A stretch of DNA of 64,000 nucleotides from Symbiodinium natans (taxonomy: Eukaryota; Sar; Dinophyceae; Suessiales; Symbiodiniaceae): assembly GCA_905221605.1 (NCBI GenBank), contig CAJNDS010002204.1:466501-530500 (forward strand), written 5' to 3'. Below, one piece after another: positions 33,869 to 44,301 of this stretch (within the stretch, counting starts at the first letter, position 1; every line of letters starts with the position of its first letter). The notes under the pieces are model-generated. The model was not told where the DNA came from, ran no database searches, and worked only from the letters and a program-made list of their open reading frames with translations. Made by a program: the position numbers and the translations under genes.

Positions 33869-35015
33869 CTATAAAGTGCAGTTCCAGGAGAACAGTCGCC
33901 ACCTCAAGATTGCGGAAGACGTCCCCCCCTCCCCCCCTTTCCACAGCCCTGAACTCTGAGGATGGGCCCCTCGCCTTCCCCCCTCCCCCCCCCCCCCCTT
34001 CGCCCCCCCCAAAGCAGGAGCCCTAAACTCTGAGGTCGCATTTGGCACGACTGGGGCGTAGCCGAAAAGCGGCTGATTTTCGCTCAGCGGGATCCCCGGT
34101 CTTGGAGCGAAGCGACCGAACCCTGATGACTCACCGAAAATTCTGCGCAAGCCCCAAGTGCCCAAGCCCTCAACTTTGAGCGCTGGCCGAGGAGGCATAG
34201 CCTCGGCAATCAAGGGGCCATAGCGGCGATGGGAGGTGTGCCTGTGCCCAGGGGTGTTACAGGATGTTCTGAGAAGTTGCTCAGTATCCAAAGAGGTCCG
34301 GAAGAGCCAAGTGTGCTGTTGGACGTTTGGCTTGAGTATGTGGAAAGTGTCCAGGTTATGTAACATATTCCCAGCAAGGCTGAGTTGGACCTTAGGATAT
34401 CTAGTGTTTTGCCTGAGAGGTTTAGGCCGAGCAAGAGTTCCGGTGACACGGTCCCGCAGGACTTTGTCTTGCGCTGGCTGTACTGGAGGCCTCCAAAGTT
34501 GACCATCACCTTCCTTTGTGTTCGGAATGTTCTTGGGCTTGGGCAGTTGGAGAGGCACCTTGTAGAGCGTGGCTGCATCGGTACTGTAGCATACGAGGCG
34601 CTCACTTTGGCTGCCATGCTCCTGGCTCCACGGGTCTGTCGCTCCTCCAGGCACGTTCTGGCGTTTCGAGACGAACTTGCGGGGGGGCATGTGGTGTCTG
34701 TGATGATATGACATGTCGCCCCACTGCACCTCGATGCAAGAGGCCTGCAGTGCAGCCTGAACGTCAAAATCTTTGAAACGAAGGCAGCGGTTCTTTGGTG
34801 CTTGGATGTGCTTGGCCAGAGTGGATCGTACAGCGCGCTGGGCTGATGAAAGGGCGAACCTCACAAATGAGTGATGCCATGTAATACGCCGTGCAAAATA
34901 TGCCGGAGAGCATTCCTTCAGGTACCCTCCGCGGTTTACTCCAGCATGCAGAATGCAGCTGCTGTCGGAAGGTAGATTTTTGGTGCATTCATGGGACTTG
35001 GGGTCACGGCTAAGA
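33869..35015 (-). CDS. Large unidentified minus-strand exon (about 380 codons open)
   Basis: On the minus strand the frame is open from a TGA at about 35037 to 33869. A pyrimidine-rich acceptor (CCTTCCCAG) near 35015 probably marks the exon start. Coding character is strong in SCILHAGVNRGGYLKECSP, ARRITWHHSFVRFALSSAQR, NRCLRFKDFDVQAALQASC and QDKVLRDRVTGTLARPKPLR. C/G-ending codons prevail. The last part (from about 34020 down) turns Gly-rich over poly-C tracts and is probably intron or tail. There is no in-frame ATG near the acceptor, so a 5' exon should lie above 35015. A run of this length without stops is very unlikely by chance at this base composition. No family is recognised; the protein is basic and partly low-complexity. 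Confidence 0.55.
33929..34016 (+). repeat. Poly-C-rich tract
   Basis: Several C7-C14 runs (33929-33936, 33975-34010) lie within 90 bp. They coincide with the Gly-rich end of the minus-strand frame. Confidence 0.85.
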
Positions 35016-35772
35016 AAGCTGGGAAGGAGTACTCAGAACACGTTCAACGGCGGCTGTTTGAAGTCCCAGTCCCGTCCAAGAGTTTCACGTCCCACGCCTG
35101 AAAAAGCATCCGCCAACGCGGGCGCTCAGATATTCGAGCCAGAATTCTGTGGAAAAATGAGGTTCTTGCATGTTCTTGCACGCAAAGGGCATTCCCTAAG
35201 CCTTACACCGACGCCTAAAACCCTGAAGGGCTGCCTTGCAAGATCTTGCAAGGGAGAAGATCAGCGGCGAGACCTGTGCCCAGGAGAAGGAGGCCTCCAG
35301 CAACTACCAGTAAGACTCAGGGCTGCGATCAAGAATTCTGAGTCGAGTCGGACTGTTGAGCTGGTTCAGCTTGTACAATCATGGATAATCATGGATATTC
35401 CGCCCAGATCCTTGAGCTTTCCTCCATCGATCCTTGTGAGTTGTGAAGGGCCCTGAGCCAATTCCCTCGGCCGCGCTGCAGGGAGCCCCTAGTGAAAAAC
35501 TTTTGACAGGGTGAGTTTCAGGGGTCCATGAACAAATGTCTTGGGCAAGGGAGGGGGGTGGAAGGGTTGTGGAGGGGTCCTAGTCCTAGTCGTCTTCGCG
35601 ACATCTGAACCGAAAGAGTGGTGGAACACAGTAAAGGCCCCTGGGAGGAGCGGATTGGAGAGGGAGAAGGGGAGATTCCCTATGGCGGGAACTTCTGAGG
35701 CCGAAACGAGTATAAGATGATGTTTTCCCGCTGTGACGAAGACTGCTGCCGTCATGCCAGATTTGGGTTTTG

Positions 35773-36826
35773 ATGGAGCGTGTCGATTTTCTTGAGAATG
35801 CCTTGTTCTTGACAGGGCCTGAAGCAGGAGCTTCAGAAGCAGCAGGGCTCTCTCTCCTGCTTCTGGGCGTGTGCCTTGTGAGGATCACAACTTTCTCTGA
35901 TTTCTGAGGCTTCACTCCATCTTCTTGGTTCAGCGCTCTATTGTGGAGCAGGCCCGTGGTCACTGGGCCAAGCCTGCAATGCAAAGTCGCGACATGTCCG
36001 GGGAGGTCTTATTCCAGCGATTGAAGAAAGACCTTCTTCGAAAGATGCGCCGCAAGAAACGTGCGCCAGCTGTGATTTTTTTGTTTGGACTCCCCTTCGG
36101 AGCGCTGCTCAGTGTCTTGTGTTTCTGCTGATTTTTGAGCTTTTGGGACAAGGCGAGCTGGATGTGAAGGAGAAGCTGCGGCTGCTGCATGCGGCCATGG
36201 CAGACTACGACTCTCAGGTTCCTCCTGGCCTCTCCTTCCTGAGCTCCTTCTGCGCAATGAAGAGTCGGGTTTTGTCATCTGAGAGGTGGCGGAGCTTCTG
36301 CCGTTCTTCATCAGCAACACCGAAAGAGATAGGGCTGAAAAGAGGCGAGCTTCCCAAGCTTGACAGTCCGCGAGGGCCGCGTGTGTTCGTGGAGCTTGTT
36401 GACCCAGTTGGCAAGATCGGATCAAGAGCAGACCTTTGTATTGCTGCTTTGGACTTCCTGCTATGCTCTGCTGCCGCGGGTGCTGAAGCCTTTGAGTCTG
36501 CTGTTGGCTGCAGGCTGTCAGAACTCCAATGGGGAATTGCAGACACAGCAGAGGCCGGTGTCAGGTGTCTTGTGGATTGAGAGGAGCGGTCCGCTTCATG
36601 GAAGACCTCTCATGACAGGGACAAGAGATGAAGCAGAGATGGAAAATGGTGACTGGACAGCACAGCAGACTTTCAGCCTTTCAACCCTTGAGCATATGTG
36701 GCGTACGAGCAGAGATGCTATTGGACTCGATGCCGCAGTGTGCAACCTTAAGGACAGGCTGCGAAGGGCGCCTCAGCGCCAGTCCAAGGAGCTTGTGTTG
36801 TCTGCGGCCGTGAGCGAATGTACTCC
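35773..36826 (+). CDS. Unidentified multi-exon gene with a hydrophobic N-terminus
   Basis: ATG at 35773 starts MERVDFLENALFLTGPEAG, with a hydrophobic GLSLLLLGVCL. A 56-nt GT-AG intron (35878-35933, phase 0) joins it to 35934-36060 (EQARGHWAKPAMQSRDMSG, RLKKDLLRKMRRKK). A 92-nt GT-AG intron (36061-36152, phase 1) then joins to 36153 onward (ELDVKEKLRLLHAAMADYD). Farther on, a frame reads DWTAQQTFSLSTLEHMWRTS and QSKELVLSAAVSECTP to a strong donor (GTGAGT) at about 36826. The link between about 36400 and 36600 is unresolved. The two exact in-phase joins support the model. A minus-strand frame at 35586-35984 (PQKSEKVVILTRHTPRSRRE) is an alternative reading of the first part. The N-terminus could be a membrane anchor or signal. 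No family is recognised. Confidence 0.45.
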
Positions 36827-37576
36827 GTGAGTACCAGAGCTTTGGTTTCATGATTCGCCGGTCAGAAGTGAACATGTGATAAGGGCAATTGCTTGTATAC
36901 ATGCCCTCCGCCCACAGACGCGACACCAGCCATGTCACGCAATGCCCTGCGTCTTGCGTAGGGCAATGTAGGGTACCATGGGACTCAAGGACCCCAGAGT
37001 TTTGGGCTCGAATAAAATCGAGGCAAGGCACCCCAAGAGCTCGGATAAAATCTGCCGTCAGGCCCTTTGCGTGCGCGCACGACATACTCTGTTACATGTC
37101 CGTTACATCCCGCCCAATCACGGGCCAACATCGTGTTCCCAGGGAACCCTGTGGAAGTAGAGCAGTAGATGCCGTGTTAGCTGCCAAACATCCTTTGGGT
37201 TGTAGTGACGGTGCTTGCACACGACGGCTGTAACAAGATGGGTGCCACAGAGGTCTGGAACAGACGGGCGGCTGCGCGGGTCGCGACAATCGGGATTTTT
37301 GACGCAGCTGTATGCAGCTACGCAAGCAAGTTTACATTGGAGTGCTGCAGGGATTTCCACAGCAGGATCAAAACTCCAGGCTGTGTCTTAACTTCCCTCC
37401 CAGGCCCACCCTGGCACCTTGGCTTGGGCTAGACGCGGGCTCCCATGGCATGTGGCATGCCATCTCGTTTTAGAGCCGGCGGCCTCCAATGGTCGCGTAG
37501 CGTGGAGAAATCCAGATAAAGTTGCTGAAGCCCGCACACGTATTTCCTTCGCAGGAATCAAAATGAATCAAACACC

Positions 37577-38201
37577 ATGCGCAAGGGCAGAGGGCTTTCT
37601 TACTTGTTGCGGCCAACTGTTGCGACTGTTGCAATGTGGCACTCAACTGGTTGGACAAACCTCCCATTGTGTTTACTTCTGCTGGGTTGCCTTGCCAGCT
37701 TTTGCAGGACATCTCTATCTCGTTGTCCCCAGGCATGCGGCTTATGTCGGGAGCCCTGCAAGACACGGGGTTGCAATCTATCCCCATACTCTGGCGTGCT
37801 CCGGACGCCCTGCTTTGTATCATGAATTCATCAGGTGCCAAGATCAAACTGTCAAAGCCAGCAGATCGGTACTGTCTATCGGCAGCATGTGCAACATGTA
37901 TCTTGAATGCGGTCAGGTTGCGGCCGTCTGGGCTTGGAAACTTTCAGCTCTTCTCTCGCCGGAAGGACTTGAGACACGCGTGTTGTCTTCCACAGACGCC
38001 ACTTGATCTACTCGGCACGCAAAGTCGAGCATGCAGGTTGGACCAAACCAGAATCCCAACGAGGCCGGAGATTGCGATTCGGGGGCGCTTTCTGAGCTGC
38101 CCTGCAGTGCCCTGGAGGTTGCGCTTGGCATCCACAACGATGGCAAGGTAATCGACGTCTACAACAACAAGCCCAACCCGCCTTGTCATCCCAGCCTGTG
38201 A
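37577..38201 (+). CDS. Unidentified exon cluster
   Basis: Several overlapping frames look coding. One is LDKPPIVFTSAGLPCQLLQD with MRLMSGALQDTGLQSIPIL (about 37640-37940), and another is SMCNMYLECGQVAAVWAWKL (about 37880-38005). The clearest is a frame from ATG 38031 to the stop at 38199-38201, reading NPNEAGDCDSGALSELPCSA then LEVALGIHNDGKVIDVYNNK. It contains a possible donor (AAG followed by GTAATC). They are probably pieces of one multi-exon gene, but I could not establish the joins. Confidence 0.35.
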
Positions 38202-38602
38202 ACCAAGGGTGACGGCCAGTGTTGAGACAAACGTGTGAGCTTGCTGCCAGTGATCAAGCTCCAGCCGACCATCGCGATCGAACTGAGCGCAAGCTGAGTG
38301 TGCCTTGTGGCCGCGTGGCCCAGAGGCACCTAACAGTCCTAACACGTGAACTTTATCAGGCACTCCACTCAGAGAAGTGTATGTAGAGTGAAGCAATGTG
38401 AAGCATCCACGCGAAGGCATCTAATATCTCACAATACGGCAACCTGGGGCTAGTTTCACTGGCAAGGTCCAGGGTGCAGACTCGTGTAGACCTAACATGG
38501 TTTCACACAGTGACTACTATTCTTTCAGTTTTTGACTTGTGGATGCTTAAGTAGACTCGGAGGGACATGCGTCAAGCCAAGTCAAAGTAGCTGTGTGCTG
38601 CT

Positions 38603-39880
38603 ATGGATATTGTGCAGATTGTGCATGCTTGCAGCTCTGCGACTGGCCTTGGCTCCTCCATCGACTGGCCCAAGCACTCTTGCAGCAAGATCCGGGCAAG
38701 TGCCTGTGCTGCCATGGACGTGGAGGTGTGCGACACGGTTAAACATAGCATAAAGCAGCTTTTTGTCAAGCCTTTGTGTCCCGAAAGAGCAGTGAGAGTT
38801 CGCCCGAAGGACCTGGAGGCGCTCCCTGTCAGCTCTGGGGGACATGTTCTCAGCTGCGAGGAGATAACCTGCCTCCAGGCATTGGGGTCTCTGCTCAGCT
38901 TGGCTCTGCATTCTCAGCATCTTCCTGTGCCCTGAAGTGACTTGCCAGAATTCTGGGGGCATCTTCTGTTCTGTATTGCCAGGCAGGTTTGACCTTGCTC
39001 AAGGCAACTGAGAAGAACCCGGTTCCGCCCTTACCTCGTGCTTCTCGGTTTCAGTGCGCAGAAGACACCAGAAGTGCTAAGTTGTACTACATTGGGGATC
39101 TCACACGAGATGCGTCGTCAGACTCCGGAAGCTGCAATGAGTCTTGAGGTGATTAAGTTCTGGGGCAAGATCCTGGGCAAGGACAGCTACCTCTAATGTC
39201 CGTGCTCTCCAGAGTGCTCTCCAGATGTTTGGATACCAGGAGCGGGACTACTACATCGCGCGGAGCCGGCTAGTCAAGTGTCAGTGCTACGGATGCTCCA
39301 GCCCCCCGGAAGTTTTGCCAGGTGTGCCATTCGGGATATCAAGCCTACATACCCAAACAAGCGCTTCTTCTATGCTGGTGAGGACGGCCAGAGAATCCAG
39401 TCTGCGAGCAACTTTCTTTGAGCTTCACCGAAGGACTTCACCTTCAAAGCGCTTCCGGACTTGACCGAAGAGGCTGCCCACGGAATGGTAAGGAGCAGTG
39501 CCATCGACAAGTTGGGGGGGGGGGTGTTCAATCTTGTCGCGCCCTTCTATGTGACGCAACGGGCTCGGGAAAAGGTCTACTGCATACTGATTAGTTCAAT
39601 TTCAGTACTAGGCTTCGCAATGGATGTTGTGTTTCTGGGCACGGGGCACCATGAAGACTCTAGACTACCCAGCCTCAGCGAAAGGCTGACATGGAAGCAT
39701 CAGATCCATGAAGCCTTGGACGCTGATCCACCCATTGTGTCAAGTTGTCAAGAATCTGTCGGGATTTGTCTCGTCATGAGGTTCCATATTTCTGTTACGA
39801 CATGTGGCGATTACCTTCCAAAGGGCGCTCCATATCGGTCGGCTCACAAGAGAGTGGTCTCAGGAGGTCATCCATGCTAG
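38603..39880 (+). CDS. Radial spoke head protein 9-like, many micro-exons
   Basis: The first part (ATG 38603; KDLEALPVSSGGHVLSCEEI) would correspond to the RSP9 N-terminus. The core is assembled from tiny exons joined in phase 0. An exon ending at 39181 reads SLEVIKFWGKILGK; 39240-39272 reads ERDYYIARSRL; 39344-39382 reads PTYPNKRFFYAGE; 39434-39487 reads DFTFKALPDLTEEAAHGM. FWGKILG followed by DYYIA, an FFYA strand and a LPxLT block is the conserved RSP9 pattern. Later SERLTWKHQIHEALDAD (about 39686) and LPKGAPY (about 39815) match the ExxRL and PxGA blocks. RSP9 sits in the head of axonemal radial spokes and helps control dynein. Introns: 39182-39239 and 39383-39433 start with GA, 39273-39343 with GT. 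The C-terminal exons and the link from about 38920 to 39130 are unresolved. Confidence 0.6.
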
Positions 39881-40019
39881 AGCGGCTACAGCTACGGCAC
39901 GCCACCAACATGCGATGAAGTAACATAAGGCCCTCAATGTCCCCACACAATTGTTGACAATGCTGAAGCCAAACCTGATGCACTATGGAACATGGCCTCA
40001 AAAGCTCAGAAGTTCAGAT

Positions 40020-40930
40020 GTTCAGATCTGTGCAAAGCCACTCACAGCTCGCGCTCGTCCAAATGCCAGGTTGGTGAAGCCGTGTCCATGCTCCAGCTGG
40101 TGGCTCGCTCAGCATTCCTCAGCTCATTCATTTCATGGTTGGTTCTCGTCGATCGCACCACTCTCATCTGCATTCAGACCTGTTCGAAGTTTGTACTCAT
40201 GCTTGCACCCGGAATGAGACCACCCCGCTGACCGGCAATCCCGATGCACTGCTGGAATCCATGGCAGGCCTTCTGGCGAAGTAAAGTGTCAGGATTCTGA
40301 TGCGCAGAAGTTGTATCCCGCAGGTGCCGAGCCAAAGGCCAGGGTAGAGAGGGCAAGTCGCCGGAAAGTTGTGCTCATGTCCTGGTGGGCTGTGTGTCGG
40401 AAATGTTGGAAGGCTGGGCCCACACTCATCGAGCTGGACAGGCTCGCACTGCTAGTCCAGGCGCCGGGCAGGGTCTGGGTGCGTTTTGGAGCGGCCTACA
40501 ATGGCCCAGACTAAGACGCAAGACGTCAGCCACAGGAGATCGACTTTGACACAGCGGCTGTTCCCAAAGGCAAAGATCCGGCCATGCAAGCTCCATATGC
40601 TTACACTTTGCACCTGGCACATCGCGTAATGTAGAACTGACTCCTAGGACCGTCATTGAGATTCTAGCTGTGGGTTCTACGCAGATTCTCCAGCAAAGCG
40701 GCAACTTGGCAGGCGCCTACTCTCTGAACGAGGGGCAGGCGCGCTGCAGAAGAACCGAAGAGGGGAAGAGTGGGCGGACGGAGCAAGTACTCCTTGTAAG
40801 AGTCCTCTGTGTATGCTTCCTGGACAAAGCCTTGCTTCCGTTTACAACCAGTTTTGTTTTTCTAATGTGTGGTTCATGCCTCTCCGAAGCTAAGGTGGTG
40901 GTTCCCAACAGCGCCTTCCGAGGCCTGGAG
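40020..40930. other. No gene supported
   Basis: Short frames only. The 3' exons of the RSP9-like gene could lie here but were not recognised. Confidence 0.4.
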
Positions 40931-40947
40931 CCCGCCAAGGCCAGTCT

Positions 40948-40948
40948 A

Positions 40949-40996
<48 letters not shown>

Positions 40997-41056
40997 AGGG
41001 GCGGCCTCCTCCTTTGGGGAGGGGCCATGCGTGCAGAGAGAGAGAGAGAGAGAGAA
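40948..41056 (+). repeat. (GA)n microsatellites
   Basis: Two GA-dinucleotide blocks, at about 40953-40996 and 41036-41056, are separated by a 40-bp unique segment. Confidence 0.95.
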
Positions 41057-41090
41057 GCGGCGGGCCAGAGAGGCCGGGGGTTCCCCTTGG

Positions 41091-41276
41091 TCTCGAGGGG
41101 TTAAGCGCGCTGCAAGCAAGCAAGCAAGAGAGTGTTAGTGACAACTGCACACACATAGACACACGCTTCTGCTCTGGTGTGAGACTGCTAACTGCTTGTC
41201 CCCTCCAACTGCACTAAGGTATTCATCCCCGCAGTCGCGGCTGGCTATTCCATCCCCTTAAGAAAGGCCCTAACAT

Positions 41277-41308
<32 letters not shown>

Positions 41309-41331
41309 AGCGCGCTTAACCCTTCGAGAGC
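41091..41331. repeat. Inverted repeat with (GCAA)n arms
   Basis: The left arm (about 41091-41129) has TCTCGAGGGG and TTAAGCGCGCTG running into (CAAG)n. The right arm (about 41273-41331) has (CTTG)n running into CAGCGCGCTTAA and CCCTTCGAGA, the reverse complement with one mismatch outside the repeat. Arms of about 22 bp plus the tetranucleotide runs enclose about 145 bp. This could be a MITE-like insertion or a long hairpin. Confidence 0.75.
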
Positions 41332-41554
41332 GGTCGCCCCAAGTGGCACGCTTCTTCGGGTTTGTCGGTGTGAGACAGGGTGCTTGGTGGAGTTCGGTAG
41401 AACCAATACAGTTTTGTGATATGTAGGGCCAGTACACGGTATGACTCCTTGGCGAGCACATTGACTCGGCACCCTAACACTTGGCCACGTCGTCTGCTGA
41501 GAAGTCTCACCGAGGCGTGCAGGGGGCTCTCGGGCTCCTCAAGCCCCGTAGAAG

Positions 41555-41765
41555 AAGAAGAGGAAGAGAGAGAAAAGGGTGGGTGGGTGGGAGGGAGGGA
41601 GGGAGAGGGAGGGAAGAGAGGGTGACAACACAAAGATGTGTCACCGACAGACATCGTGGAACTCGGGCGCACTCTGCGCGCGGGGGTTCAGGGGTAACCC
41701 TGGCCCTCAAGCCCAGACGAAGCAGAAGAGACGAAGAAAAGAAGAAGACGAAGAGAGAGGATGGA
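41555..41765 (+). repeat. Purine-rich simple-repeat block
   Basis: (GAA)n and GAGA stretches at 41555-41580, (GGGT)n and (GGGA)n at 41580-41620 and a further GAA/GAGA run at 41730-41765. Open frames across this region are low-complexity and not credited as genes. Confidence 0.85.
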
Positions 41766-42369
41766 AGGCCCCCGCGAAGTCTTCGACAGACAAACCAAAG
41801 CTTCACGAAGGCGACGTCGCTGCAGAACTATGTCCACTTCAGACCTCCGGCGAGCGTCTGCTCTTCAGCATTCTAGCGCAGAGCATCGCAGAGCCCTTTT
41901 TCAAATCTCCAAAAGCAGCGCTGGACACTGAGGTCGTGAGCCTAAAGGCACAAGCCTGCAATGATGTACGGGCCCTGACTATCCCATCGCGGTGTTGAGA
42001 GGACATTCAGGATGCCATGCAACCTCCTTTTCCTTCGCACCCAGTTGGAGTTCCAGTCCAACTTCCTGGATTTGCTCTCCGATGACTTGCCCAAGGGGTG
42101 CTGGGCTGTGCGGCAGGAGACAATGCTAGACGGAGCGCATTTATCTTGGAGATCTCCACCACATTCCACCACTGCCAGGAGCCAGAAAAAAGTTCTTTGG
42201 TCACCTTACGCTCACTGCAGCTGCCTGAGACCACCCTCTTCTAACTTGTTTGGAAAGCAATTTTCTGGTGCTGACACTGTAGTCACTGTAGTCAAGAGTC
42301 TGAGGATGTGGCCAGGCTATTCAGCGTTTCACGTGCCTGGCACTGGCAAGCGCTTGGCTCAACGCAGGG

Positions 42370-43091
42370 TTTAGCCAAAACGACAAGCGCTTTGCTGAAG
42401 GTGGTTTCTTTCTTGAGGTTTGGGAGCGTGTACTTCGGCTATGCTTCCAAGATAAATGACTTGGCCTTCCTTCTTTAAGGCAGCGCCGCACGGAGGTTTC
42501 ACAAGGATGAACCGCAGCCGCATCCCTTGGCAGAGGTACCAGACGCTTCCTGACCACCCGAAGATCTTGCCAGGGCCGAAGGCCAGAAGCTCCGGTGATA
42601 AAGACCCGCGAGAGCGAAATACGGCTCGGCTGCACTGCGTCTCTCTTGAAGGACACCGTGCTAGTAGTCTGTGTTTTTTTTTTGCACTGGCGCAGGCACA
42701 GGCTCTCACCCAATGCAACTGGCCTGAGGGACCGGTGAAGCTCACATGGTGTCCGGAGCTTAGAGACAGGCCCTCCTTTGCCGCACAACATGACATCGTC
42801 TTTGCATTTGTGTGCACCGTGCACATGAGTGTTGTTGGAAGTTGGAAGTATGCGGTTCGATGAAGGCCTCCGTGACTTGGAATTCGAGGGCCAGACGACT
42901 GAACCTGGAAAAGAGCAGAAGGAGACGCAAGCTGAAGCCAGCTGCTCCAGCATCTTTTCGCCTGGTTTACACTTGATTCTCCAACAGTTGCACCGCAGCC
43001 ACCGCTCCGATGAAGAGAGAAATCTAGAGCAGGCAAGTAAATGCAGCATGACTCAGTTGAAGATGCATACCCGTGCCTCGCACAGAGAGTA
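42370..43091 (+). CDS. Unidentified multi-exon gene
   Basis: The first exon, after an AG near 42375, reads NDKRFAEGGFFLE. A short GT-AG intron (to 42479) joins in phase 0 to a long exon from 42480, reading RIPWQRYQTLPDHPKILPGP and WPEGPVKLTWCPELRDRPSF. Coding signal then moves to another frame (TTEPGKEQKETQAEASCSS, GLHLILQQLHRSHRSDEERN) ending at 43091. An intron with a GT donor after ATC near 42800 and an acceptor near 42890 would join these in phase 0. Two long minus-strand frames cover the same DNA, but the plus frames have better codon use. Alternatively ATG 42456 could start the long exon. No family is recognised. Confidence 0.4.
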
Positions 43092-43381
43092 GCTAACTGC
43101 GGGATACGGGAGGCATGCAACATGATTCTGTAGTTTTTTGCTATATTCAGCGAGCTACGCATGGGGCATCACAAGAAACGTCTGAATAGCCAAGAAGGGA
43201 TTCGTGTACGTTCCATGCATCGTAGCTATGAAGCGTGGCTACGAAGACGCCGGTGCCTTTTCAGGCATTGCATCCTTGTGGGAGTCTTGCGAGTCCTGGG
43301 TGTCGGGGCTGTGGTAGGTCTGGAGCTGTGTGGAACCTCGTGTAGCGGCGTAGCGGAGCCTAAATGATGAGCCTACATTGG

Positions 43382-43519
43382 GCCTTCATCGATTCTCGGA
43401 AGGCGCGCGTCGACGGACTGCTGAGGGCATTCCCAGAGCCAACTTCGGCCTCAAGGTCGGACGGGCCGGACATGGAGGGATTGCCTGTGTGCCACGTGTG
43501 CCACTCGAGCCCTTGCTGA
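43382..43519 (+). CDS. Exon resembling the N-terminal region of coatomer delta, tentative
   Basis: The frame reads AFIDSRKARVDGLLRAFPEP and then loses resemblance. In coatomer delta-COP the N-terminal longin region has a similar FVEMTRTRIEGLLAAFPKL block, so a vesicle-coat subunit is possible. The rest of that domain was not found downstream. An alternative frame over the same DNA (LKVGRAGHGGIACVPRVPLE) also looks open. Confidence 0.25.
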   Translation, partial: AFIDSRKARVDGLLRAFPEPTSASRSDGPDMEGLPVCHVCHSSPC

Positions 43520-43776
43520 TTGTGTCGGACAGTCGTGTGGCCAGCCCCAAACGCTCAAAGTGGAACGATAAGTCTGGTGTCGTGATGTGACTGACCTGTG
43601 AGGCGTTGCTGCCAGATGCATTTGCCAGCTTCCTCCTCCGAGAGCGGGGCCATGCCAAAGAACAACTCCAGGAGGATGGTTGATTGTAGCGACCGTTGTG
43701 CTGCGACATGTCCCGACCCTTGCAAACGCCGCTCACTGGCCCCTGAGCAGGAATCTGGAGCACGGCTTATCTTTAG

Positions 43777-43933
43777 CAACAAGGGCGACTTCTTCCCAGA
43801 CACGCTGCTGCGCGTGCTTGGGGAGCTGGCCTTAGCTGAAATTGACAAAATTGTGACGAGCCTACTGCTCCTGGAGATGAAAGTGCTGCAGCATCTCTCC
43901 TTCCCCCTCACCCACACTTCACTAAGCCGCTAA
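43777..43933 (+). CDS. Exon-like frame, helical, family unknown
   Basis: After a TCTTTAG acceptor the frame reads NKGDFFPDTLLRVLGELALA and EIDKIVTSLLLLEMKVLQHL before a stop at 43933. Coding character is strong in the first 45 residues. It could be a neighbour exon of the KH-domain gene that follows. Confidence 0.35.
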
Positions 43934-44301
43934 GGTGTTCGCCGACACATCAGAGGCTGTCAACGTGGCCCTAGATCTGATAGTCGGTTGGAGGCCAAGC
44001 TTTCAAGGTCCTAGGCGCATGCCCAATGATGCCCAAATGTATCAGCACGTGAGATGGCGCCAGTGACTCTGTGATGGTGCCTAAATAAGGAAGGATGAGG
44101 GAGCTGGCCGAGGAAGACCCGTCTGGAGCCTGAGAAGTCCGTGCCACCAGTGAAGAACCAGGACGAACGATCTCGAACACCACCAGCCGGCTGTGAGATG
44201 CTAGGCAAGGAGGAAGGCTGGTCATGTCAAAGAGTCAGAGTCAAAGGGTGTGCACGGTGTGCATGTTTCGGCTTTGGTTTTTTTGAGAACTCTTGCAAGA
44301 G

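Noticed and set aside
34210-34767. Second minus-strand frame (185 codons) inside the 33869-35015 exon
   Set aside because: Nested in another frame of the longer open frame; Ser/Thr-rich composition typical of a shifted reading.
37419-38006. Plus-strand frame of 195 codons
   Set aside because: Only its last part looks coding; most of its length overlaps a better frame at 37636-37940. Folded into the unidentified exon cluster.
42321-43162. Two long minus-strand frames (242 and 263 codons)
   Set aside because: Both overlap plus-strand exons with better codon use and in-phase splice sites; two long frames on one strand are the expected mirror of biased plus-strand codons.
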